DNA from: Catalinimonas alkaloidigena
GTDB lineage: Bacteria; Bacteroidota; Bacteroidia; Cytophagales; Cyclobacteriaceae
Length of the DNA stretch: 64,000 bases
Assembly: GCF_029504655.1 (NCBI RefSeq)
Contig: NZ_JAQFIL010000001.1
Coordinates: 2,857,001 to 2,921,000 of the forward strand
Direction of reading: 5' to 3'
This document shows positions 47,121-56,011 of this stretch, piece after piece (position 1 is the stretch's first letter; each line of letters starts with the position of its first letter). The position numbers were made by a program, and so were the translations under genes. The notes under the pieces are model-generated. The model was not told the origin of the DNA. It ran no database searches and worked only from the letters and a program-made list of their open reading frames with translations.

Positions 47121-47858
47121 ATGATAGAGATAAAAAATATTTCAAAGTCTTTTGATGGAGCTTCGGTACTGGAAGGTATTAGCGGGACTTTCCAGCAGAG
47201 TAAAAACAACCTTATTATTGGTGCCAGTGGTACAGGTAAAAGTGTTTTGCTTAAATGTATAGTAGGGCTGATTCCTCCGGATGAAGGGACTGTTTATTAT
47301 AACAACAGGGATTTTACCAATGCTGATAAAGATGTAAAAACCGAGATCAGGCGAGAGATAGGCATGCTGTTCCAGGGGGTAGCACTATTTGACTCTCTGA
47401 ATGTGGAAAACAATGTGAAGTTCCCCATGAATATTCTGACTGACCTTCCGGAAGATGAAAAGCGGGACAGGGTCAATTTTTGCCTTAAAAGAGTCGGCCT
47501 GGAAAATGTGAACAAAAAAATGCCTTCTGAGATAAGTGGTGGTATGAAGAAAAGAGTGGGCATTGCCCGTGCCATTGTGAACAATCCCCGGTATTTATTT
47601 TGTGATGAACCAAATTCAGGCCTGGACCCTCAAACTTCAATTCTGATAGATGAGCTCATACAAGAAATTACTTATGAGTTTGATATTACAACTGTTGTGG
47701 TTACCCATGATATGAATTCTGTAATAGGTATCGGTGATAATGTGATGTTTCTTTACAAAGGTAAAAAACTGTGGGAAGGCAACAATAAGGTAATCCTTGA
47801 CACAGAGGTGCAGGAACTTAGAGATTTTGTATTCGCAAACAAATTGATAAGCTCTTAA
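47121..47858 (+). CDS. mlaF: MlaF-like ABC transporter ATP-binding protein
   Basis: ATG 47121 gives 245 residues, starting exactly as an ABC ATPase (MIEIKNISKSF). Walker A is GASGTGKS (34-41), the signature is SGGMKKRVGIARAI, and Walker B is YLFCDEPNSGLDP. It energises the adjacent MlaE permease. The upstream TTG-type frame start overlaps mlaE and is not needed. Confidence 0.92.
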   Translation: MIEIKNISKSFDGASVLEGISGTFQQSKNNLIIGASGTGKSVLLKCIVGLIPPDEGTVYYNNRDFTNADKDVKTEIRREIGMLFQGVALFDSLNVENNVKFPMNILTDLPEDEKRDRVNFCLKRVGLENVNKKMPSEISGGMKKRVGIARAIVNNPRYLFCDEPNSGLDPQTSILIDELIQEITYEFDITTVVVTHDMNSVIGIGDNVMFLYKGKKLWEGNNKVILDTEVQELRDFVFANKLISS

Positions 47859-47894
47859 TTAAGTAAGTAAACTGTAAATAATATTTTTTTATAT

Positions 47895-48269
47895 ATGGAG
47901 TCATTACAGCTAGAAGCCACTGACAAAAGTCCGGAGGTAAAACTGAATTCAGAAGATGGAAAAATACTCATTCACGGAATTTCAGACCTGGAAGACGCAC
48001 TTGCTTTTTACTTTCCTATCATCCAGTGGATAGATACCTATATCAATCATCCTGCAACGCATACTGAGGTAGTCTTTGAGTTTAAATACTATAATACCGC
48101 TTCCGCAAAATCTATTTATGAAATTCTGAAAAGGTTAGCAGAAATCCATAAGAGCGGCAATTCTATAAAATTGCGTTGGTTTTACGCTCAGGGAGATGAA
48201 CACCTATTAAGCGAAATTGAAAACTTCAGCGATATTTCTCATTTACCCATTCAAGCCATTGAAAAATGA
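47895..48269 (+). CDS. SiaC-family (DUF1987) regulatory phosphoprotein
   Basis: This 124-residue cytosolic protein matches the SiaC/DUF1987 family: LEATDKSPEVKLN near the start, FYFPIIQWIDTY and FKYYNTASAKSIYEIL. T68 in NTAS corresponds to the phosphorylated Thr of Pseudomonas SiaC. In Pseudomonas the kinase SiaB and phosphatase SiaA act on it to control a diguanylate cyclase. Neither is nearby here. It lies between the Mla genes and two membrane proteins, in one operon. Confidence 0.85.
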   Translation: MESLQLEATDKSPEVKLNSEDGKILIHGISDLEDALAFYFPIIQWIDTYINHPATHTEVVFEFKYYNTASAKSIYEILKRLAEIHKSGNSIKLRWFYAQGDEHLLSEIENFSDISHLPIQAIEK

Positions 48270-48684
48270 ATCAAAAGTTTTTTATCAATTGCTTAGACTG
48301 CGTTATGCGCTAAGTATAATTACAATTTTTGCTCTATTTTTTCCTTTTATTATGCAGCAAACTTTTTTTCCATTTTTTCGCTTTGGTATGTTTGCTGAAC
48401 CGGTTACCCGAAAAATTCAGACTGAAACTTTTCATCTGATAGGAGTAAATGAAAAAGGAATGGTGGAGAAGCAGCTTGGCGAAAAAGTCGGAGTGGATCA
48501 AAGCAAGCTTAATTACCTTTTAAGAAATTACTATTATCGCGGGGAGGCAGATAAATTCACCAAACAATTTTATCAGCTCTTGCCAGAAGATTTACATGTC
48601 GATACTGTTTTAGTCTTAAGGAGCATGCTCAACGATAGTAGTATAATTGCCAGATACCCTAATGGTAAAGGTTCTCCGAAATAA
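48259..48684 (+). CDS. Single-span membrane protein, unknown function
   Basis: TTG 48259, overlapping the SiaC stop by 11 bp, gives 141 residues starting MKNESKVFYQLL; a TTG at 48217 is the alternative. One membrane segment (about 14-33) precedes a periplasmic domain of about 100 residues with no motif I recognise. The end overlaps the start of the next membrane gene by 23 bp, so the two are probably translated together. Confidence 0.7.
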   Translation: MKNESKVFYQLLRLRYALSIITIFALFFPFIMQQTFFPFFRFGMFAEPVTRKIQTETFHLIGVNEKGMVEKQLGEKVGVDQSKLNYLLRNYYYRGEADKFTKQFYQLLPEDLHVDTVLVLRSMLNDSSIIARYPNGKGSPK

Positions 48685-49810
48685 AGTTATTGTTTATACA
48701 TTTATCTTAATACTGATTCTCTCAGCAGTTTATATTTTTTTCCTGAGAGATTTGGTAATACTGGCATATGAAGACAATGCTCCTTACTGGCTGGAACATC
48801 TTATCGAAGTACTGTATCCCAGATTTATTGTTGAAAAGCAACGCTTTGAACTATCTTTTTTTCTGTATAAAGCTGATCAAATACTGATCAGAACACTTTT
48901 GGTAACTGCTGGATTAACTATCTCATGCTACTGCATTAGCCCTATCAGCCTGATACGTTACCAGATTCAGTCATTTCCTATCAAGCAGTACAACATACTA
49001 ATCTTTATTTTCTATGCCGGGCTGCTTTACTTTAGCTGGCGATGGGTATTTGCATTTGATGAAATTGTAAAGCTCGCCCCTTTTTATAAGGGTATATTAA
49101 TATATAGGTTGTTGCATCTTCCAGTTCTTCCCCTAGGCCTTTTTTATACGCTTTATACCTTTTATATCATTAGTATCCTTAACATTCTTAGGGGATCACG
49201 TAAAGTTATCTGGCCTGCCTCAGTAGCATTAATATTAGTGCTTTTTCAAGGCTATATCAACTCATTTGAAAAGGTAGAACACGGACAAGTGACACTAACA
49301 TACGCAGTCATGTTGATGCCTTTCATGTTCCTCGAAATAAATGATCAGATCCGTTATCGCACTCAACAGAACGATAAAGTACAATCCTGGACGCTATTTC
49401 TAATTCAATTCACTATTGCAGCGGTTTATTTTCTCTCCGGATTAGAGAAAATGCTCACCAGCGGGCTGGCATGGGCTTCATCTGACACTTTCAGGACTTA
49501 TATCACACTTCATGATCAACCATTGGGGATAGAGCTGGCCAGAAATGATGTTATTGCGAGTATACTACCTTTAGGAGCCCTTTTTTTTCAGCTTACCTTT
49601 TTTATCATACTGATCAAGCCAAGGTGGAAATATATTTATTTACCCATGGGTATTTTCTTTCATCTAGGCACCAAAATTCTTATGGATATTGGCCCCTATT
49701 TCTCCTCCTGGATATTTGTGTATATTTTCTTTATAGACTGGAAAAGGCTGTGGAATAAAGTACTGTCTGCTATAGATAAAAGGCACATAAACAACCAGAA
49801 AGGAGCATAA
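48662..49810 (+). CDS. Polytopic membrane protein (HTTM-like)
   Basis: ATG 48662 gives 382 residues with about eight or nine hydrophobic segments. The pattern near the end (AAVYFLSGLEKMLTSGLAW and FFHLGTKILMDIG) resembles HTTM/vitamin K-dependent-carboxylase-like membrane proteins of Bacteroidota. Catalytic identity is uncertain. Its 3' end overlaps the converging gene at 49696 by 115 bp. Confidence 0.7.
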   Translation: MVKVLRNKVIVYTFILILILSAVYIFFLRDLVILAYEDNAPYWLEHLIEVLYPRFIVEKQRFELSFFLYKADQILIRTLLVTAGLTISCYCISPISLIRYQIQSFPIKQYNILIFIFYAGLLYFSWRWVFAFDEIVKLAPFYKGILIYRLLHLPVLPLGLFYTLYTFYIISILNILRGSRKVIWPASVALILVLFQGYINSFEKVEHGQVTLTYAVMLMPFMFLEINDQIRYRTQQNDKVQSWTLFLIQFTIAAVYFLSGLEKMLTSGLAWASSDTFRTYITLHDQPLGIELARNDVIASILPLGALFFQLTFFIILIKPRWKYIYLPMGIFFHLGTKILMDIGPYFSSWIFVYIFFIDWKRLWNKVLSAIDKRHINNQKGA

Positions 49811-51012
49811 GCCACTTTGTAACGGCTTAAGCTGCCAAAATTGGGTGAAGCTATACTAAGTAAACTAGACAATAATACCACATAAACGACGCAGATGAGC
49901 ACCAATTCTGGATGAGTTATTTTTCTAAGCTTGACTATTGATATTAAAGCTAATAAACTTATTGATAATACAAGTAAATTTTCAATTCCTGCTACCGTAT
50001 GTAAAAATGTGCTCCCCTCTCCTGGCAAAGGTCTAAACAAACCACTAATAAATGCTTTTGGAAAATGAGCCAAAAAGCTGCTTACTTTTGGCTTGAGGTT
50101 TTCAAAAACGATGTAACCATTATTATCTGAAGCGTATACGCTTAAATTATGGTTTTTAACAATAGCCTGTAAAATGCTATCAGGCTTCAAGTTAGGATGG
50201 CTTAGCATTACCCCCCAGAATATTCCTAATGCTAAGACAAAACACGTAACACCCACAAACCATTGTTGTAAAGCAGATAGATTTTTGAAGTATCTTTTGA
50301 TAGCTTGAAAGAGCAATAGTATCAACATCAAGGGTAGCAATACAGCGGCATAGTAATATTTAAGTAACCATAACAAGCTTGAAGCAAAGATCATAAGTAT
50401 TGCCACTAAGTATGATTTAATATGCGTATACCTATTGAAATACAGCTCAAGAAATAAGCCACACAATATAAAGATGAGTGACATGCTAACCGACTCTTTC
50501 AACAGGCCTGAACTCCAGAAAACTACTGAAGGGAAAAAAATAAATGAAGCAGCGGCAATTTTTACATAAACATGTAAATGTCTAATTAGCTTAAGCACAA
50601 ACCACCAACTACAAAAGAAACTAAAGAGTGAAATACTGACAGTCATTAGCCAGTAATTTTGCAGTGAAAATATGCTTAGCAAACTTGCTAACTTTGAAAA
50701 CAACAAAGCACGATCTTGATCTGCGTACTTTAATCCTTCAATCATGTCCGCACTAAAAAGTAATTCAAAATACTTAGATGGATTTGTTAAAAAAAGATGT
50801 GATAACAAAACTGAATCTTCGTAATAAGCCAAAGTATCCCCACCCTGATAAAACTGGGTATACAAAAGGCCTAAACTTAAACCCGCAATCACTTTAATTA
50901 TTAATCCTGGTACAAAAATCCATTGCAGATGTGATAATGCCGCTTGTAAATAAAAACGGCGAAATATTAAAAAATAGATTGTACACTGAATAATGAAAAG
51001 TAGGACAAACAA
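49696..51012 (-). CDS. Polytopic membrane protein, glycosyltransferase/polymerase-like
   Basis: The 438-residue protein has about ten membrane spans. A periplasmic loop YTQFYQGGDTLAYYEDS (about 51-67) and SSGLLKESVSMSL (about 167-180) recall polysaccharide polymerase or ArnT-like membrane enzymes, but no family is certain. The last 38 codons are antisense to the end of the HTTM-like gene. Confidence 0.65.
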   Translation of the reverse strand: MFVLLFIIQCTIYFLIFRRFYLQAALSHLQWIFVPGLIIKVIAGLSLGLLYTQFYQGGDTLAYYEDSVLLSHLFLTNPSKYFELLFSADMIEGLKYADQDRALLFSKLASLLSIFSLQNYWLMTVSISLFSFFCSWWFVLKLIRHLHVYVKIAAASFIFFPSVVFWSSGLLKESVSMSLIFILCGLFLELYFNRYTHIKSYLVAILMIFASSLLWLLKYYYAAVLLPLMLILLLFQAIKRYFKNLSALQQWFVGVTCFVLALGIFWGVMLSHPNLKPDSILQAIVKNHNLSVYASDNNGYIVFENLKPKVSSFLAHFPKAFISGLFRPLPGEGSTFLHTVAGIENLLVLSISLLALISIVKLRKITHPELVLICVVYVVLLSSLLSIASPNFGSLSRYKVAYAPFWLFMCLLSIADSTLFHSLFQSIKKIYTNIQEEK

Positions 51013-51021
51013 TTGACTAAC

Positions 51022-52299
51022 TTAAGTAATAAGGAGGTTGTGATTTTTCATAATGGCACAACCAACTCCACAATTTAGACACTTTTTTGGCGTACAATAG
51101 AATTTATAATGTTCTAAAACACCCTGTGATTCAAGCGCAGAGTTGATCCTGAACCCATATTTGATAAATTGTTGTGTGACCCTGTTTTTTTCTGAAGCTA
51201 TTGATTCTAGTAAATTAATACTATTCTCCATGAATTTTTCATCATTATGATAAACTCCGTATGCGTATCTGATGGGCACAATTGCATTAACAATAATGCT
51301 TTCAATACTACTTTTTCCTAACAAGCTAGCATGATTGAATAGGCTATAATGTTTTTTAATTATATGATTAGCTTGGTCAAAAATTTCCCAAATTGCCTTT
51401 GCTTCATGTTCATAGATGATAAAATTAAGCAAATTTACTTCCTGCTTAAGCAAAGCGGCAAACTGAGCAATTCGGATTTCAGGGAAGTTAGCTGGCCTAA
51501 GGCGTGATTTACGAAACTCGTTCCCATTCATCTTAAACTCATGCATTTTGTATTTTTTGTTCAAATATTCAAGCTTAGTTTTTGCTTCTCTTGTATATTT
51601 AAAACTTAATTGGATACTAGAGATCAGGTATAGATATGATAACAGATTAATAAAGGAGTACCTCTCTTTATGAATATGTTTAAAACTAATCTTACTTCCC
51701 AATATCGAGAAAGCATCTGCATTGACGTTAAAGCCAAAGGCTTTGCATAAGGAATGTACAGCAATTTGATTCCAATCTTTTTGCTTATGATGCCATAAAC
51801 TTAATATTTCATTTGCTTTCCTTTCTACTCTTTGCATAGCTGACTTCTGTATTACTGAAAGTCGAACCAGTTCAGAAACATGACTTAATTGTGGAGCACA
51901 TGTAAGTGTATTGTTAATGCTATTTGCAAAGAAACGCTTGTAGTGTTGCAATATGGTTGGAGCAATTAAAGTATGTAATTTAAGCATAGGAACCAATGTT
52001 CCGTCCTGGTGTGATACTTCGGCCTGCCCATCCCACACTACGTGTAGAATTACGTTTTCATAGTTTACATCATTGTGATGATTATGGGTTTTCCAGTCTT
52101 TTGGATTGATATGAATTTCAACCGCACCAAACCAAACTAAATCACCAATTTTTACCTGAGCATTATAAAAATCGGGACCAGCATTGTCATTCCTGATGCC
52201 AGGATTAATTATGTTTAATGCCTCTCCCTCTGAAGTCTCAAGGTTATTTTTTTCAAAAAGCTGAAACTGCCAAATATATTGTAGTAAATCTTCTTTCAT
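51022..52299 (-). CDS. DUF2851 family protein
   Basis: ATG 52299 (three codons inside the longest frame) gives 425 residues beginning MKEDLLQYIWQFQLF, the normal DUF2851 start. GPDFYNAQVKIGDLVWFGAVE and HVVWDG are family hallmarks of a nuclease-like fold. The end has a Cys cluster (CTPKKCLNCGVGC) that could bind metal. Conserved across Bacteroidota; function not established. Confidence 0.92.
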   Translation of the reverse strand: MKEDLLQYIWQFQLFEKNNLETSEGEALNIINPGIRNDNAGPDFYNAQVKIGDLVWFGAVEIHINPKDWKTHNHHNDVNYENVILHVVWDGQAEVSHQDGTLVPMLKLHTLIAPTILQHYKRFFANSINNTLTCAPQLSHVSELVRLSVIQKSAMQRVERKANEILSLWHHKQKDWNQIAVHSLCKAFGFNVNADAFSILGSKISFKHIHKERYSFINLLSYLYLISSIQLSFKYTREAKTKLEYLNKKYKMHEFKMNGNEFRKSRLRPANFPEIRIAQFAALLKQEVNLLNFIIYEHEAKAIWEIFDQANHIIKKHYSLFNHASLLGKSSIESIIVNAIVPIRYAYGVYHNDEKFMENSINLLESIASEKNRVTQQFIKYGFRINSALESQGVLEHYKFYCTPKKCLNCGVGCAIMKNHNLLIT

Positions 52300-52434
52300 C
52301 AACCTCAATTTCTACAATAGTATAAGATTCAGGAAAGAACTTTAGTGCAGTTTTTATAAATTAAAACTTAAGTAATATCGAAAGTATATATTAGTAAAGC
52401 GGTAGCGAATTAATCTGCATAAGCAAAGCAAGTA

Positions 52435-53088
52435 CTACCACTTATTTACATTATCAAGATACAGCTTAACTAATTCAACAGTATTGTTAACCTTACATTT
52501 TTGTAACATATTAGCCCTGTGGTTGGATACTGTTCGCTCACTTAAAAAGAGCTTTTCGGCTATTTGCTTGGAATTGTACCCTTCAATTAAAAGTAATAAT
52601 ACTTCTTTCTCTCTCTTAGATAATACATTCAGTGGGTTCTGGTTATCAGCGTCCTTTTGTTTGCGATTTTTAAAACCCTTAACAATGATTTGTGTGATGG
52701 GTTGACTATAATATTCATCTCCTTCCGCCAGCGTTTGTATCGCTTTCACAAGTTCATCTTTTTCGGCATTTTTAGTCAAGTAACCGGAAATATTACTGTT
52801 AAGCGCTTTATAGACATAGTCGGGGGATTCATGCATCGTGAAAATGAGTATCTTAGTCGGTAGCCCTTTTTTCTTAATTTCTGTGGAGATATCAAAAATT
52901 GACTTTCCTGGCATTGATATATCAGAAACTAAAACATCAGGCTGCTCAGTTTCAACCAATTTGAAAGCCTCTTCTCCATCTGAAGCTATACCTACTAGCT
53001 CTAAAAAATCGTATTCAGAAAGAATTGAAGATGTGCCTTCAGTGAGTATTGCATGATCGTCAGCCAGAACCACTTTATATGTATTCAT
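52435..53088 (-). CDS. NarL/LuxR-type response regulator
   Basis: The 217-residue protein has a receiver with D56 in VLVSDISMPG as phospho-acceptor and the Lys of LTKNAEK. A LuxR-type helix-turn-helix follows (LSKREKEVLLLLIEGYNSKQIAEKLF region, about 155-205). No histidine kinase lies beside it; the partner must be elsewhere. It is a single gene 199 bp downstream of the TonB-like gene. Confidence 0.92.
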   Translation of the reverse strand: MNTYKVVLADDHAILTEGTSSILSEYDFLELVGIASDGEEAFKLVETEQPDVLVSDISMPGKSIFDISTEIKKKGLPTKILIFTMHESPDYVYKALNSNISGYLTKNAEKDELVKAIQTLAEGDEYYSQPITQIIVKGFKNRKQKDADNQNPLNVLSKREKEVLLLLIEGYNSKQIAEKLFLSERTVSNHRANMLQKCKVNNTVELVKLYLDNVNKW

Positions 53089-53287
53089 TCGGTAGTATTA
53101 GTTGAAATTGAAAAAAAGCTATTTATGTGTTATCCTTAAGCATGTGATAAAGCTGATAAGATATTTTTTGGGTACAACTTACTAAATTATACTAGAAAAG
53201 CTTAATTAAATATAATGAAAGATGCTAGACCGATGTAAATCAAATTGTAAAAAAAGAGTAGATAAGTAATAACTTATTTTAAAAAAT

Positions 53288-54100
53288 TTATTTTGATTTA
53301 ATGATAAATGTAATCTTACCGGTTGACATTGGTGCTGGTCTTACATTATCAGCAGTTCGACTAAAAGTCACTCTCTCTATCGCTTCCTGATATAACCTTT
53401 CTATTGCAGGACTTACCGTTTTTTCTAACGTTTTGACACCAATTACTTCTCCCTGATCATCTATGGTAATTTGAAAAACGATTTTACCATTTTCATTGGA
53501 TGAATCATCAGGTTTAGGAATATAATCCCAGTTCCAACCCTCCATCTGGAGAGAAGCCCCTTGCCCTGAACCCTTCGCCCCATATATGGCGCGCGCATCA
53601 ATTTCTCCGGTTTCTTTACCCTTGTCACCTGCTTTATCTTTGTCATTACCTTCATTTGAAGCAGCCGTTTGCTTGGTTTGCTCTTCGGCGGGTTGCTTTG
53701 CAACTTCTGCGACTTCATTTTTTTCTGTCACCACTTCAGTGGTACTTTCAGGGACTTTTTCAATCACATCGGGGCTAGGCTCTGGCTGAGTCACGGTTTC
53801 TTCAGGCCTTATTTCTTCAATTACCTCAGCGGCTTTTGTTTCTTCCACTTCCTCTACTTCAGCCTCTTGTATTTCTTCCTGTTCTATTTCTTCAACAATA
53901 GCGGCAGGTTTAGGCTGTGGGGACTGGCCTGAGCCCGTATTGTCAAGCCCAAAATTGAGTTCAATCCCATACTCAGGAATTGGAGGATCAGGTTCTCTCC
54001 AGGCAAGCATAAAAAAAAACAGGAGGAATAGTACTGCATGCACACCAAGTGTCACGAGCATTCCTATTTTTTTGTTTTTACTTTCTTTGTTAGCTGCCAT
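53288..54100 (-). CDS. TonB-like energy transducer
   Basis: ATG 54100 gives 270 residues: a cytosolic lead, one membrane segment (about 12-36), a long Pro/Glu/Val-rich linker (about 60-170) and a C-terminal domain (about 195-270) with GKIVFQITIDDQGEVIG. This is the layout of TonB or TolA. It is last in the ExbB-ExbD-TonB order, which is usual for energy-transducing complexes that use the proton gradient to drive outer-membrane processes. Confidence 0.85.
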   Translation of the reverse strand: MAANKESKNKKIGMLVTLGVHAVLFLLFFFMLAWREPDPPIPEYGIELNFGLDNTGSGQSPQPKPAAIVEEIEQEEIQEAEVEEVEETKAAEVIEEIRPEETVTQPEPSPDVIEKVPESTTEVVTEKNEVAEVAKQPAEEQTKQTAASNEGNDKDKAGDKGKETGEIDARAIYGAKGSGQGASLQMEGWNWDYIPKPDDSSNENGKIVFQITIDDQGEVIGVKTLEKTVSPAIERLYQEAIERVTFSRTADNVRPAPMSTGKITFIIKSK

Positions 54101-54143
54101 TGTATTGTGTTTCCTTAACAACAATTACTACAGAAGGATAATT

Positions 54144-54536
54144 CTACTCAGGAATAGTTGCTACTGAAACTTTAGCATTTAATGAACTCGCAATTCCCGC
54201 AACTTTCACCAGATGTTCCACTGGAACCGATTTATCTACGTTCAGCACCACTACCCCTTGTTCACTCTGTGAAAGACTACTCGCTATTGCAGCCTCTAAT
54301 TGAGCAGAAGGTACTAGCTTATCATTAATATAAAACCGAATATCTGGAGTAATTGTTACGCTAACCTTCTGCATAACTATATTTGAAGATTTGCTAGAGG
54401 GAAGGTTGACTGGCAAACCAGAAGGGGTAACGAATGAAGAAGTTAACATAAAAAATATAAGCAGCAGGAATATTATATCTGCGATGGAAGAAAAATTGAA
54501 CGAGGTCTCAATTTTATGTTTAGAGTCAAGATTCAT
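54144..54536 (-). CDS. exbD: ExbD/TolR-family protein
   Basis: The 130-residue protein has one N-terminal membrane segment (about 20-38), preceded by SFNFSSIADIIFLLLIFFM with the conserved Asp needed for proton flow. The periplasmic domain follows (DIRFYINDKLVPSAQLE). It pairs with the upstream ExbB and the downstream TonB-like protein. Confidence 0.92.
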   Translation of the reverse strand: MNLDSKHKIETSFNFSSIADIIFLLLIFFMLTSSFVTPSGLPVNLPSSKSSNIVMQKVSVTITPDIRFYINDKLVPSAQLEAAIASSLSQSEQGVVVLNVDKSVPVEHLVKVAGIASSLNAKVSVATIPE

Positions 54537-54545
54537 AAGCTTATG

Positions 54546-55235
54546 TTATCTGGGTTCCTGCAAAAGGTCAATAAAATCAATGGAAGTATATTCCATTTTG
54601 TGCACTACTTTGCTCACCTGTGAGACCAGATAATTGTAACCTAGATAGGCAATGATACCAACAGCCAAACCTGTAGCAGTAGTAATCATCGCTTCATATA
54701 TCCCTGTTGAAAGCAATCTGGGACTTACGTTCCCTTCTTCCTGCGCAATAGCGATAAAAGCCTGAATCATCCCCGTGACTGTACCCAAAAAGCCAATCAT
54801 AGGAGCGGCACCACTGATGGTAGCCAGTAGATTTAAATTTTTTTCTAATCGGTAAAGTTCTATTTTACCCACATTTTCAATGGATACCTCAATGGTCTTG
54901 AGTGGGCTCCCAATCCTGCTGATCCCTTTTTCAATCATTCGTGCTATTGGAGTATCAGTCTGAGAGCAGATCAATCTTGCAGAATTGATATCACCACTAG
55001 AAACCAGGTTTTTAATTTTGTCGGTAAACTGCTCAGGTACCTTTGAAGCTTTTTTGATCGTCAAAACTCTTTCCACAAAAATATAAACTGCGAGGATTGA
55101 CAGTAAGATCAGAGGGACCATTACATATCCACCCTTTAATAATAAATCCCAAACGGTCACTGTTTCATTACCAGCATTGGATAAGGTATCAACAGCAGCC
55201 GTGTCTAATTCGGTCTGAATTTGAAGTAATATCAT
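54546..55235 (-). CDS. exbB: ExbB/TolQ/MotA-family proton channel protein
   Basis: ATG 55235, one base after the stop of the SPOR gene, gives 229 residues with three membrane segments. The conserved part is GAAPMIGFLGTVTGMIQAF (about 164-182) and ISTGIYEAMITTATGL-like sequence. The longest frame begins 33 bases earlier inside the SPOR gene but is unlikely to be used. It forms the stator of the ExbB-ExbD-TonB set. Confidence 0.92.
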   Translation of the reverse strand: MILLQIQTELDTAAVDTLSNAGNETVTVWDLLLKGGYVMVPLILLSILAVYIFVERVLTIKKASKVPEQFTDKIKNLVSSGDINSARLICSQTDTPIARMIEKGISRIGSPLKTIEVSIENVGKIELYRLEKNLNLLATISGAAPMIGFLGTVTGMIQAFIAIAQEEGNVSPRLLSTGIYEAMITTATGLAVGIIAYLGYNYLVSQVSKVVHKMEYTSIDFIDLLQEPR

Positions 55236-55236
55236 A

Positions 55237-55884
55237 TTAATATTTAAGAACCCAGGTATTGTCTCCATATTGATCTCTGAACTGCTGCACCTGCTGCATG
55301 GCTGTATTGAAATCAGTAAAATCAGCTACTGCAATACGGTGCATCAATGGCGCTCTGTCAGTAGGTGATAAAATTCTGGTGCCTATGCCCTCTTCCATTA
55401 ACTTATTAGCATAGTCCATGGCCAGATCTTCATCTACAAAACTACCAATCACGATGAATGAACGTCCGGTGGGTTCAGAAATTGTAGAGATATCACTATA
55501 AGGTATGAGAGAGTTTACTTCTGTCACTGGTTCTTCAGGTGCAGACTCCGGTGTGTCCTCAATAATGGGCTCTGGCTCAGGTTCTACATAAGTGGTAGTT
55601 GGTGCTGGTTCCTCTCCAAACCAACTACTTACTTGAGCCATACCATCAAAGAGAAAAAGATAAACTACGAGGCCAACAATAAGAACCAGGCTTAGGATTC
55701 CGAATACTATTAAGCCGGTGGATTTTGAATCTTTCTCATCTTCATCATCCTGGTAGTAGTCTTGCTGTTCATTTACAGGGGAATACTCCTCTTCACGTTG
55801 CAAAGGGCTGTACTCTGGCTCGGGCAAGCCAAAATCATCTTGATCTTCCTGATTGTAAGACTGTCTTTCATTGTCTTCCATCAT
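55237..55884 (-). CDS. Membrane-anchored SPOR-domain protein
   Basis: The 215-residue protein has an acidic cytosolic N-terminus (about 1-50), one membrane segment (about 55-78), an acidic Pro-rich linker, and a C-terminal SPOR domain (about 140-215; SFIVIGSFVDEDLAMDYANK). SPOR domains bind denuded septal peptidoglycan, linking this Tol/Exb-type set to cell division or envelope constriction. It is the first gene of the exbB-exbD-tonB unit. Confidence 0.88.
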   Translation of the reverse strand: MMEDNERQSYNQEDQDDFGLPEPEYSPLQREEEYSPVNEQQDYYQDDEDEKDSKSTGLIVFGILSLVLIVGLVVYLFLFDGMAQVSSWFGEEPAPTTTYVEPEPEPIIEDTPESAPEEPVTEVNSLIPYSDISTISEPTGRSFIVIGSFVDEDLAMDYANKLMEEGIGTRILSPTDRAPLMHRIAVADFTDFNTAMQQVQQFRDQYGDNTWVLKY

Positions 55885-56011
55885 CTAATATTACTTTGTG
55901 ATTATAATTATTATCTGCGAGTTAATGCAGTATTTTCAAAATCACACGCCAAAAATTAAAAATTAATTACGTAGGTATATAAAGTATGAATTCATTACAG
56001 GTAATTATTGA

